A DNA stretch of 64,000 bases from Paractinoplanes ovalisporus (GTDB taxonomy: Bacteria > Actinomycetota > Actinomycetes > Mycobacteriales > Micromonosporaceae): positions 744,001 through 808,000 of the forward strand of contig NZ_JAENHP010000002.1 in NCBI RefSeq assembly GCF_016834655.1, read 5' to 3'. The notes beneath the pieces were generated by a model that saw nothing but the letters and a program-made list of their open reading frames with translations, was not told the origin of the DNA and did not search any database. Below, in pieces: positions 8,884 to 16,964 of this stretch; position 1 is the first letter of the stretch; every line of letters begins with the position of its first letter. Both the position numbers and the translations under genes were made by a program.

Positions 8884-10707
8884 CTATCGGACCGGCGCGA
8901 GCGACGATCCACTTCGGAGTGCCTTCTGCCGGTACATCGCGGCGTCGGCGTCCCGCAGCAGCTGGGCCGCGTCGTCCGGACGGCCCGTGGCCACGCCCAC
9001 GCTGGCGCCGACGGTGACCTCGAGGTCGTCGGCCAGCCGCATGGGCTCGGCCACGGCGAGCGCGATGTGCTCGGCCCGCTCGGCGGCCGTCGCCGCGTCG
9101 GCGCCGGGCAGCAGTACGGCGAACTCGTCGCCGCCCAGGCGTACGGCCAGCCCGGTCTCGCCGGTCCAGGTGGTGAGCCGTTCGCCCACCGCGACGAGCA
9201 CCTGGTCGCCGGCGTGGTGGCCGTACCGGTCGTTGATCGGCTTGAAGTCGTCGAGGTCGATCAGCAGCACGCTGACCGGGCCGGTGGAGGCCACCAGCCG
9301 CTGTTCGAGCAGGCTGCGGTCGGCCAGCCCGGTGAGCGCGTCGTGGGTGGCCCGGTGGCTCAGCTCGTCGTGCAGCCGGCGGGCCTCGGTCACGTCGCGG
9401 GCGTTGAACACGATCGCCTTCACGCTCGGGTTCTCGGTCAGGTCCACCCCGACGACCTGCAGCCACCGGTACGACCCGTCGGTGTGCCGCAACCGCACCT
9501 GGGCGTCGGCCTCGGTGCCGGGCCGGGCGGCCAGCCGCTGCATCAGCTCGCGCAGCATCGGCATGTCGTCGGGGTGCACGCGGTCGGCCAGCACGGTGCC
9601 GTCGATCTCGTCGGACCCGATGCCCAGCACCTTGTGCACGGCCGGGGTCGCGAAGTGGACCGAGCCGTCCCGCCCGACCACCAGCGTGACGTCGGAGGAG
9701 TGCTGCAGCAGCGACCGGAACCACTCGCGGCTGCTGTCGATCTCGTCGAGCAGGCGCTCGTTGTCGGTGAACGCGGCGATCTGGCGGCTCAGGACCAGCG
9801 CGGTGATGGCCACCGCCCCGATCGTGACGCCCCAGACCCGCAGGTCGCCGCCGCTGCCGACCAGGGCGGCGACGAGCAGCAGCTGCACGGCGCCGACCGC
9901 CACGTACGGAAGCCGGCTGGACCGCCGCCGCCCGGCCGGGCCGGTCTCGGCGCCGCGACGCCGCATCCGCAGCTCCTGGTAGCGCATGCCGACCGGCATG
10001 AGCAGGCAGGGCACGAGCTGGGCGGTGTAGATGACGCCCGGGTCCTCGGTGCCGGTCAGCAGCGTCACCGTGGAGGCCGCGATCGCCGTGCCGGCCACGC
10101 CGAGGCTGGCGACGATGCCGGGGCCCCGGCTGAACGGCGCCGTGCCGCTGAGCAGCAGCTTGAGCAGACCCACGGTGATCAGCAGCATGACCGCCGAGGT
10201 GGCGACGGCGCCGACCAGTTCGGTGGGATCGCCGTCGGTCACGACCTGCGCGAGCACGAAGTACCAGAGGAAGACGATGACCGCGGTCAGCACCGTCGTG
10301 GCGTCGAGCCACAGGCGCAGCCGCTGCCGCCCGGCCCCGCCCAGCGGGTGGAACAGCATCGTGATGATGACGGTGACCATGCCCAGCACGACCAGGCCGG
10401 TCTGGATCGGGCTGGGCTGGTGGTTGGCGCCCCGCACGATGGTCAGCACGGTCTGGTAGCCGTCGCCGAGCGCGCACAGCACACCCGTGGCCAGCACCGC
10501 ACGCCAGAAACGACGTGCGTACCGGTCGCCGGCCGTCGCCCGGACCATGCGCCACGAGAACGCCGCGATCATCACGTCGAGACACGTCTGCACGGCCCAC
10601 GACGTGGTCGCGCCACCCGGCCCGACCAGGAACCAGAGCACGATCGCGACGCTGAACGCCGCCAGCCCGGCCAGAACCGGGTCGGGCCGGCGAACGAGGT
10701 CTCTCAT
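8884..10707 (-). CDS. membrane PAS-GGDEF diguanylate cyclase
   Basis: A 607-residue protein with eight or more hydrophobic segments in the first 300 residues, then a PAS domain (EWFRSLLQHSSDVTLVVGRDGSV onward), then a GGDEF domain. The signature is RLGGDEFAVLLPG, and the metal-binding Asp is in VLLIDLDDFKPIND, so it should make cyclic di-GMP. The RxxD inhibitory site expected just before GGDEF is absent (GETG instead), so simple product inhibition is unlikely. There is no EAL domain. The ATG at 10707 is the start. The gene is divergent from another GGDEF protein whose N-terminal membrane part is similar in layout, suggesting an old duplication. Confidence 0.92.
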   Translation of the reverse strand: MRDLVRRPDPVLAGLAAFSVAIVLWFLVGPGGATTSWAVQTCLDVMIAAFSWRMVRATAGDRYARRFWRAVLATGVLCALGDGYQTVLTIVRGANHQPSPIQTGLVVLGMVTVIITMLFHPLGGAGRQRLRLWLDATTVLTAVIVFLWYFVLAQVVTDGDPTELVGAVATSAVMLLITVGLLKLLLSGTAPFSRGPGIVASLGVAGTAIAASTVTLLTGTEDPGVIYTAQLVPCLLMPVGMRYQELRMRRRGAETGPAGRRRSSRLPYVAVGAVQLLLVAALVGSGGDLRVWGVTIGAVAITALVLSRQIAAFTDNERLLDEIDSSREWFRSLLQHSSDVTLVVGRDGSVHFATPAVHKVLGIGSDEIDGTVLADRVHPDDMPMLRELMQRLAARPGTEADAQVRLRHTDGSYRWLQVVGVDLTENPSVKAIVFNARDVTEARRLHDELSHRATHDALTGLADRSLLEQRLVASTGPVSVLLIDLDDFKPINDRYGHHAGDQVLVAVGERLTTWTGETGLAVRLGGDEFAVLLPGADAATAAERAEHIALAVAEPMRLADDLEVTVGASVGVATGRPDDAAQLLRDADAAMYRQKALRSGSSLAPVR

Positions 10708-10933
10708 GCAGGCTCCGTTCCGTGGCCGTCCATGGCCCTGATCATCGGCAGCCTCGACACACAGGTGAGGAAACGCCGAGGTTACCCGGAACGATCAGCG
10801 GGGTCGATCTCCGTGCGGCGGGGGCCTGGCCGGGGTGCCCGCAGGTTTCCGGAAAGTTTGCTTCAGATCGGCCGGGGCGGGCCGATGGGAGCACTCGGAT
10901 CGGTCGCGGAAGGCAAAGCGGAGGCGGACAATC
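10708..10933. promoter_or_regulatory. divergent promoter region between two cyclic di-GMP genes
   Basis: A 226-bp intergenic region serving both genes. GCCGATGG at 10881-10888 on the plus strand and GCCGATGA on the minus strand (10749-10742) each lie about 35-45 bp before a start codon. They resemble the GCCGATAA -10 element of WhiG/FliA-type sigma factors. The matching -35 TAAA is not clear in either case, so this is only a suggestion. Confidence 0.3.
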
Positions 10934-13228
10934 TTGGAGCAGGCGACGCTGTGGCTGCGCCGGAACACCCTGACGGTGTCCGGCGTGCTTCTCGTGCTGG
11001 CCGACGCCGTCTGGCTCCTCGCCGGCCTCCACCACGAGTGGGCGTATCCCGTGGTGGGCTGGCTCCCCGTGCCGGTCAGCACGGCCCTGGCCGCGTACGC
11101 CTGCTGGCGGGCCTCGCGCTCCGCGCTGCTCGACCCCGCGACGCGGCGGTTCTGGCGGCACCTGACGCTGGCGGGCGTGCTCTTCACCGCCGGTGTCGTC
11201 TCCAACATGGCCGACGCTCTCGGCGCCGCCGAGCCCTCGCAGCGGATCGGCCGCGCCACCACGATCTGGTATCTGGCTGTCCTCGCCGTGGTGATCTGGT
11301 CGCTGCTGCGCCTGCCGTCCTGGCAGCGCAGCCGCGGCGACTGGGTCCGCTTCTGGCTCGACTCGTGCGTCGTGCTCGTCGCCGGCGGCGCGTTCGTCTC
11401 GCAGTTCTCGCTGCGCGACCAGGACGCGTGGGTCGCGCAGACCGGGTCGGCGGGCGCCATGCTCGCCATCGTGGTCGTCGGTTGCCTCGGCGTGATCACC
11501 TTCATCAAGGTCGCGTTCGCCGGGGCGGGCCGCCTCGACCGGCGGGCCCTCTACATCCTTTCGGCCGGCAGCGCGGTCAGCACCGTGCTCGGCAGCCTGT
11601 CACCGTTCCTGGCCGGCCACCCCTATCTCTCGTCGAGCTTCGTCGCCGTGCCGGCCGGAGCCCTCGGCATGACGCTGGCCGCCGCCCGCCAGCGGCGCAG
11701 CGACTGCCGCCCGCCCCGGCCCCGGCGGAGCCGGCGGATCAGCGTGGTCCCGTACGTCGCGGTGGTCGCCATGGACGGACTGCTCCTGTGGGCGGGCGGC
11801 GACAGCACGGCCGTCCGGATCAGCACGGCCGTGCTCACGGTGCTGGTCATGCTGCGCCAGCTGTACGCCCTGCGCGAGAACCGCCGGCTGCTGCACACCG
11901 TCGACACCAGCCTCAACCGGCTGCGCGAGACCCAGGACCAGCTCACGCACCAGGCGACCCACGACTCGCTGACCGGGGTGGGCAACCGGGCGCTCTTCGA
12001 GGAGACCGTCGACCTGCTGCTCGCCACCGGGGCGCCGTTCCACGTGGCTCTGCTCGACATGGACGACTTCAAGAGCGTCAACGACCGTCTCGGCCACCAC
12101 ACCGGCGACTCGCTGCTCGTGGTGGTCAGCCGCCGCCTGCGGGCCGCCGTGGGCAGCGAGGGCATCGTCGCGCGCCTGGGCGGCGACGAGTTCGCGGTCG
12201 TGCTGCCCGGCCTGTCGGTCGAGCGGGTCGAGGAGGCGCTCGACCGGGTGCTCGCCGCCCTGCGCGAGTCGCCGCGGCTCGACGCGCCCGTACGCAGCGT
12301 GGCCAGCGTCGGCGTGACCAGTTCCCGCGACGGCGACACGTCCGAGGAGCTGCTGCGCCGGGCCGACGTCGCCATGTACGAGGCCAAGGCCGGCGGCGGC
12401 GACCGGCGGCACTGGTTCGACGCCGAGATGGACGAGCAGGCCCGTGCGGCGGCCCGGCTCGGCGCCGACCTGCTCGACGCCCTCGACCGCGACGAGATGT
12501 TCCTGCTCTACCAGCCGATCGTGGAGCTGCCCCACGGCCGCGCGGCCGGTGTCGAGGTGCTGCTGCGCTGGCGGCACCCCGAGCTGGGCCTGGTCTCGCC
12601 CGACGTCTTCATCCCGCTGGCCGAGCGCAACGGCCGGATCGTCGAGATCGGCCGCTGGGTGCTCGAGAACGCCTGCGCCCAGGCCGCCGAGTGGCAGCGC
12701 CGCTTCGGCCCGCACGCCCCCCAGAAGATCAGCATCAACGTCTCCGCCCGTCAGCTGGCCGAGCCGGGTTTCGTCGCCGAGGTCGAGGACATCCTTTCCC
12801 GTACGGGCGTCGACCGTGCCCGCCTGCTGCTGGAGGTCACCGAGACGGCCGTCCTCGAGGCCGGCGCCCCGCTGGAGGCCGTGCGCGAGCTGCGCGAACG
12901 TGGCCTGCGGGTGGCGCTGGACGACTTCGGCACCGGCCAGTCGTCGCTGAGCCTGCTGCTCACGGTGCCGGTCGACGTCCTGAAGGTCGACAAGTCCTTC
13001 GTGAGCGGCGACGCCGCCGACCACGCGGGCGCGGTGATCGTCGAACACCTCATCGGTTTCACCAACGGCCTGCGCATCGAGGCGGTCGCCGAGGGCGTCG
13101 AGACCGAGGACCAGGCCCAGCGCCTGCACGCCGCCGGTTACAGCCTGGCCCAGGGCTACCTGTTCGGCCGCCCCGCTCCCGCCGCCGAGATCGAGTCCGC
13201 CCTGCTCCCGGCCCGGGTCGCCCGTTAG
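10934..13228 (+). CDS. membrane GGDEF-EAL bifunctional cyclic di-GMP enzyme
   Basis: A 764-residue protein from TTG 10934, preceded by GGAGGCGG. About nine membrane segments fill the first 300 residues. The GGDEF domain has an intact RLGGDEFAVVLPG but no RxxD inhibitory site. The EAL domain carries EVL in place of EAL, a common active variant. It keeps the other residues of an active phosphodiesterase: Asn in SINVSARQL, Glu in LLLEVTET, DDFGTG, Lys in VLKVDKSF, EGVET, and Gln in AQGYLFGRP. Both activities are therefore possible. Without PAS, the membrane part is the likely sensor. A start further upstream is open but has no ribosome binding site. Confidence 0.9.
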   Translation: MEQATLWLRRNTLTVSGVLLVLADAVWLLAGLHHEWAYPVVGWLPVPVSTALAAYACWRASRSALLDPATRRFWRHLTLAGVLFTAGVVSNMADALGAAEPSQRIGRATTIWYLAVLAVVIWSLLRLPSWQRSRGDWVRFWLDSCVVLVAGGAFVSQFSLRDQDAWVAQTGSAGAMLAIVVVGCLGVITFIKVAFAGAGRLDRRALYILSAGSAVSTVLGSLSPFLAGHPYLSSSFVAVPAGALGMTLAAARQRRSDCRPPRPRRSRRISVVPYVAVVAMDGLLLWAGGDSTAVRISTAVLTVLVMLRQLYALRENRRLLHTVDTSLNRLRETQDQLTHQATHDSLTGVGNRALFEETVDLLLATGAPFHVALLDMDDFKSVNDRLGHHTGDSLLVVVSRRLRAAVGSEGIVARLGGDEFAVVLPGLSVERVEEALDRVLAALRESPRLDAPVRSVASVGVTSSRDGDTSEELLRRADVAMYEAKAGGGDRRHWFDAEMDEQARAAARLGADLLDALDRDEMFLLYQPIVELPHGRAAGVEVLLRWRHPELGLVSPDVFIPLAERNGRIVEIGRWVLENACAQAAEWQRRFGPHAPQKISINVSARQLAEPGFVAEVEDILSRTGVDRARLLLEVTETAVLEAGAPLEAVRELRERGLRVALDDFGTGQSSLSLLLTVPVDVLKVDKSFVSGDAADHAGAVIVEHLIGFTNGLRIEAVAEGVETEDQAQRLHAAGYSLAQGYLFGRPAPAAEIESALLPARVAR

Positions 13229-13435
13229 GGCGCTGTTTCCGGCAATTCCGATCCGCCGAGCCGTTGCCGATCGCCGTTCGGTTGCCTTCCGGGTGCCGGA
13301 CGGTTGCCGGGCGGGCGGCGGTCCGACGCGCATTAAGTCCGAATTGCTGGTATTCCTCGCGGTTGCTCTCCGGTTGAGTGGGCTCTCGTGCCGACCTGGC
13401 ACGTCCAGCGCCCGAATCCCCGGAGTCAGCCTCAG

Positions 13436-14716
13436 ATGCTCACCAGCGACGCGATCACCGGATACGCCTCGAACCCGTTCGCCACGTTCCCGTCCGGCCG
13501 CCGTTCCATCGATGAGATCACCGAGGGCGGGCTGCTGGACACCCCCGCCGTCCGCGACTGGTTCGGCCGCATCGAAGCCATCCGCGACGCCAACGCATAC
13601 ACCTTCGGACTCCCGCTGGGCGCCCGCGCGGCGGCCGCGAGCCGGTTCGCCGGGCAGCATCTGACGGTCTTCTCCACCTACGGCTATCTCGGTCTCAACG
13701 GCCACCCCCGCATCACCGGCGCCGCCGCCGACGCGATCGCGCGCTGGGGCACCTCGACCGGGGGCGCCCGTCTGCTCACCGGCACCATCGAGCTGCACCT
13801 GGACACCGAGCGCGAACTGGCCGGCTATCTCGGCACCGAGGCGGCCGCGCTGTTCGCCAACGGCTACGACGCCAACGTGGCCGCGATCACCGGTGTCGTC
13901 GGCCGGCACGACATCGCGATCCTGGACGAGAAGGCGCACCGCAGCATCATCGACGGCTGCCGCCTGGCCGGGGCCCGCACGATGAAGTTCCGCCACAACG
14001 ACATGAACCACCTGGAGACGCTGCTCGCCAAGCACGCCGGGAGCGACAGCCGGGTGCTGATCGCGGTCGACGGCGTCTATTCGATGGACGGCGACATCGC
14101 CCCGCTCGAGGACCTCGTCCGGCTCAAGCACCGCTACGGCGCGTTCCTGCTGCTCGACGAGTCCCACGCGATCGGTGTGGTCGGCAAGGAGGGCCGTGGC
14201 ACCGCCTCGCGCGCGGGTGTGATGGCCGACGAGGTCGACATCATGACCGGCTCGCTGGGCAAGGCGTTCCCGTCGGGCGGGGGTTTTGTCGCCGGTTCGC
14301 GCGGGCTCACCATGTTCCTGCAGCACGGCACCTCGCCGTACATGTTCTCCTCGGCCCTGACCCCGGCCAACACGGCCGCCATCCGCGAGACCATCCGCGT
14401 GGTGGTCGAGGAGCCCGAGCACCGCGACCGCATGGACGCGAACACCGCCCGCCTGATGTCGCTGGTGGAGTCGGTCGGCCTCGACGGGGGCGTCACCGAG
14501 ACCCCGATCGTGCCGGTGATCCTGGGCAGCTCGGAGCGGGCCTTCGGCTGGGCCCGCCGGCTGCTCGACTTCGGCGTCTACGCGTCGGCCGTACCGTTCC
14601 CGGCCGTCCCCGAGGGCCAGGCCCGCCTGCGCCTGTGCGCCACCGCTGGTCACTCCGCCGAGGACTTCACCCGCCTCGAGACCGCCCTGACCACGATCCG
14701 CGCCGAGGAGAGCTGA
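13436..14716 (+). CDS. alpha-oxoamine synthase-like PLP enzyme (AONS/ALAS family)
   Basis: A 426-residue fold-type I PLP enzyme. The PLP lysine is K276 in TGSLGKAFPSGGG. LLLDESHAIGVVGKEGRG is the cofactor-binding Asp/His segment of 8-amino-7-oxononanoate, 2-amino-3-ketobutyrate and 5-aminolevulinate synthases, and GTSTGGARLLTGT is the conserved glycine-rich stretch. These enzymes join an amino acid to an acyl-CoA with loss of CO2. No biotin, haem or threonine-catabolism genes lie nearby, so the substrate is open; such lone copies can serve lipid or secondary metabolite routes. A GTG start at 13388 would add 16 residues; I prefer ATG 13436, although its ribosome binding site is weak. Confidence 0.78.
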   Translation: MLTSDAITGYASNPFATFPSGRRSIDEITEGGLLDTPAVRDWFGRIEAIRDANAYTFGLPLGARAAAASRFAGQHLTVFSTYGYLGLNGHPRITGAAADAIARWGTSTGGARLLTGTIELHLDTERELAGYLGTEAAALFANGYDANVAAITGVVGRHDIAILDEKAHRSIIDGCRLAGARTMKFRHNDMNHLETLLAKHAGSDSRVLIAVDGVYSMDGDIAPLEDLVRLKHRYGAFLLLDESHAIGVVGKEGRGTASRAGVMADEVDIMTGSLGKAFPSGGGFVAGSRGLTMFLQHGTSPYMFSSALTPANTAAIRETIRVVVEEPEHRDRMDANTARLMSLVESVGLDGGVTETPIVPVILGSSERAFGWARRLLDFGVYASAVPFPAVPEGQARLRLCATAGHSAEDFTRLETALTTIRAEES

Positions 14717-14802
14717 GCGTCCGTCCCGGACGGGTCCTTCGGCCCTGACCGTGCGGCGGGCCCGCGCCTAGCGTCGAAGGTGGACGAACTGGGGAGGGCT
14801 CG

Positions 14803-15468
14803 ATGAAGACCTGGACCGTGGACGACGTGATGACCGAGGCCGTCGTGTCCGTGCCGCCGACCGCCACCTATCGCGAGCTCGTCGATCTGCTGATCGGCCG
14901 CCACTTCAGCGCGGTCCCGGTCGTCGACGACTTCCAGCGGGTGATCGGCGTCGTCTCCGAGACGGATCTGCTTCGCAAGATTCAGTACGCGGGGGACGAC
15001 GAGCCCCGCCTCTTCGAGCGCCGCCGCCGGCGCGGGGAACGGGCCAAGTCCCGGGCCGGCGCCGCCACCGACCTGATGAGCGAGCCCGCCGTCACCGTGG
15101 CGACCGGCACCCCGATCGCGGCCGCCGCCCGCACGCTGGACGACGAGCGGGTGAAGCGTCTGCCCGTGGTCGACGCGGCCGGCCGCCTGGTCGGGATCGT
15201 CACCCGGGGCGACCTGCTGAAGGTGCACCTGCGCCCCGACGACGAGATCCGGCGGGACGTGCTCTCGGTGATCTTCGAGACGGTCGGCGCCGAGGTCCGC
15301 GAGGGCGTGGTCACCCTGACCGGCGAGGTGGACCGCTGGTCGGCCGCCGACCGCGCGGAGCGGCTGGCCCGCCAGGTGCCGGGCGCCGTCCGGATCGTCA
15401 ACCGCCTGACGTACGACTTCGACGACAGCGGCATCGTCGGGCCCGGCACGATTATCGCGGTCGCCTGA
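14803..15468 (+). CDS. CBS-pair and BON domain protein
   Basis: A 221-residue cytoplasmic protein. Two CBS motifs form a Bateman module: VDDVMTEAVVSVPPTATYREL to VIGVVSETDLL, and TDLMSEPAVTVATGTPI to LVGIVTRGDLL. A BON domain follows (residues 148-205, VGAEVREGVVTLTGEVDRWS). CBS pairs bind adenosyl ligands; BON is thought to bind lipid or glycan surfaces. The CBS-CBS-BON layout is common in actinobacteria and often dormancy- or stress-linked. An Arg-rich loop (FERRRRRGERAK) separates the two CBS motifs. The ATG is preceded by GGGGAGG. A strong hairpin lies 3 bp after the stop. Confidence 0.9.
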   Translation: MKTWTVDDVMTEAVVSVPPTATYRELVDLLIGRHFSAVPVVDDFQRVIGVVSETDLLRKIQYAGDDEPRLFERRRRRGERAKSRAGAATDLMSEPAVTVATGTPIAAAARTLDDERVKRLPVVDAAGRLVGIVTRGDLLKVHLRPDDEIRRDVLSVIFETVGAEVREGVVTLTGEVDRWSAADRAERLARQVPGAVRIVNRLTYDFDDSGIVGPGTIIAVA

Positions 15469-15470
15469 CA

Positions 15471-15522
15471 CGCGGCGCCCGGCCCGTGCCTCTGCCGCCA
15501 CCTCTCCGGGCCGGGCGCCGCG
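15471..15522 (+). terminator. strong intrinsic hairpin after the CBS-BON gene
   Basis: Perfect 16-bp arms: CGCGGCGCCCGGCCCG at 15471-15486 and its reverse complement at 15507-15522, with a 20-nt loop and one further A-T pair at the base. There is no T-run, as is usual in high-GC actinobacteria. It would isolate the L,D-transpeptidase gene downstream. Confidence 0.75.
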
Positions 15523-15676
15523 TACACCTTCGAGCGATGCCGGTCTACCGAGCGGGATGCAAATCTGTCAAGATGATCCCCCTTCGGAAGAGGGGCAACG
15601 TTTTCCCCTCCTGCTTACGTCTATAGGGGCAGGGCCCGGGAACGGCGCCGATCGGCATCCCTCGAATGTGAGAGTC

Positions 15677-16906
15677 ATGATTCAGCGACGCAAGGTGATC
15701 ATCGGTGCGGTGGGCCTGGCCGCGGCGGCCACGGCGGCCGGCTGTTCCGGTTCCGGCAAGGGCGACGGGGGCAACTCCTGGGTCGGCACGCCGGCCGAGG
15801 CGGCCACGCCGACCGCGCCCGTCCGGGTGACAGTGACCCCGGCCGCCAGCAGCACCGGGGTGTCACCGGTGGCACCGATCGTCGTCAGCGCCGCCGACGG
15901 CACGATCCAGACCGTCACCGTCACCTCCGGCAAGACGAAGGTCGCCGGCAAGCTGCAGGAGGACGGAACCTGGCGCTCGAGCGGTGACCTCGCGTACGGC
16001 AAGAAATACACGGTGACCGTCACCGCGGCCGACAGCGCGGGCGTGAAGTCCACCGAGAACGCCAGTTTTACGACGTTGAAGCCGGAGAAGACGGCAACCG
16101 TCACGTTCCAGGCCAATGCCATGATGGCCCTCAAGGAGGGCAAGACCTACGGCGCCGGGCAGCCGGTGATCGTCCGGTTCAGCCGCGCCGTCGACAAGAA
16201 CGCCGCCGAGAAGGCCATCGAGATCACCACCTCGCCCGCCGTGAAGGGCAAGTTCTACTGGCGCGACGACCGCACTGTGCACTGGCGCCCGGCGAAATAC
16301 TGGACGGCCGGCACCAGGATCGACGTCAAGGTCACCGCGCTCGGGGTGAAGCTCGGCAAGACCACGTACGGCGCGAAGAACGCCTCGACCAGTTTCCGCA
16401 TCGGTCGCCAGCTGATCGCCATCAGTGACAACCGCACCCACATGACGAAGGTCTACATCGACGGCAAGCTCGTCCGCACGATGAAGAGCAGCCTGGGCAA
16501 GGGCGGCGGCACCACCGGAGCCAACGGCGAGCGCATCAACTACTGGACGGCCGGCGGCCCGCACGTGGTGCTGGGCAAGAAACGCAAGCACACGATGAGC
16601 TCGGCCAGTTACGGCGTGACCGACCCCAAGGACCCGAACTACTACGTGTCCGAGAACATCGAGTTCTGCACCCGCATCTCCTACTCGGGCGAATATCTGC
16701 ACGCCGCGCCCTGGAACGGTTCGCTCGGCCGCGCCAACCTGTCGCACGGCTGCGTCAACCTGAGCACGGCCGACGCCAAGTGGGTCTACAACACGTTCCT
16801 GGTCGGCGACATCGTCGACGTGCGCAACTCCCCGCGCAAGCTCCCGATCTGGAACGGCCTGGGCGACTGGACGGTCGACTTCGACAAGTACGGCCGCGAC
16901 ACCTGA
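15677..16906 (+). CDS. lipoprotein L,D-transpeptidase (YkuD)
   Basis: A 409-residue exported lipoprotein. MIQRRKVIIG starts a signal peptide with an Arg pair, and the lipobox TAAGC gives the lipidated Cys23. Residues 45-130 and 135-240 are Ig-like beta domains of the kind found ahead of mycobacterial Ldt catalytic domains. The YkuD domain fills 245-380 with the active site LSHGCVNLS (H357, G358, C359). It should form 3-3 crosslinks in peptidoglycan outside the membrane. The ATG at 15677 was chosen because the signal peptide begins there. The 150-bp leader holds a CCCC...GGGG hairpin and AT-rich stretches, but I recognise no known riboswitch. Confidence 0.92.
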   Translation: MIQRRKVIIGAVGLAAAATAAGCSGSGKGDGGNSWVGTPAEAATPTAPVRVTVTPAASSTGVSPVAPIVVSAADGTIQTVTVTSGKTKVAGKLQEDGTWRSSGDLAYGKKYTVTVTAADSAGVKSTENASFTTLKPEKTATVTFQANAMMALKEGKTYGAGQPVIVRFSRAVDKNAAEKAIEITTSPAVKGKFYWRDDRTVHWRPAKYWTAGTRIDVKVTALGVKLGKTTYGAKNASTSFRIGRQLIAISDNRTHMTKVYIDGKLVRTMKSSLGKGGGTTGANGERINYWTAGGPHVVLGKKRKHTMSSASYGVTDPKDPNYYVSENIEFCTRISYSGEYLHAAPWNGSLGRANLSHGCVNLSTADAKWVYNTFLVGDIVDVRNSPRKLPIWNGLGDWTVDFDKYGRDT

Positions 16907-16913
16907 TCCGGCA

Positions 16914-16948
16914 CGGGCAGGCCGGTGCGTTCGCTCCCGACCTGCCCG
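16914..16948. terminator. shared hairpin between convergent genes
   Basis: Arms CGGGCAGG (16914-16921) and CCTGCCCG (16941-16948) enclose a 19-nt loop in the 58-bp gap between the L,D-transpeptidase and the minus-strand secreted protein. It could end transcripts from both sides. Confidence 0.5.
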
Positions 16949-16964
16949 CTGCGCGCGCCGCCGG

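Noticed and set aside
13263..13308. Repeated GTTGCC words (13263, 13281, 13303) as a binding site array
   Set aside because: The spacing is uneven (18 and 22 bp) and the region is low-complexity G/C/T; there is no regulator nearby to link it to.
15523..15676. Possible riboswitch in the L,D-transpeptidase leader
   Set aside because: The leader has a CCCC/GGGG hairpin and is AT-richer, but I could not match it to the conserved core of the ydaO cyclic di-AMP, cobalamin or other known aptamers.
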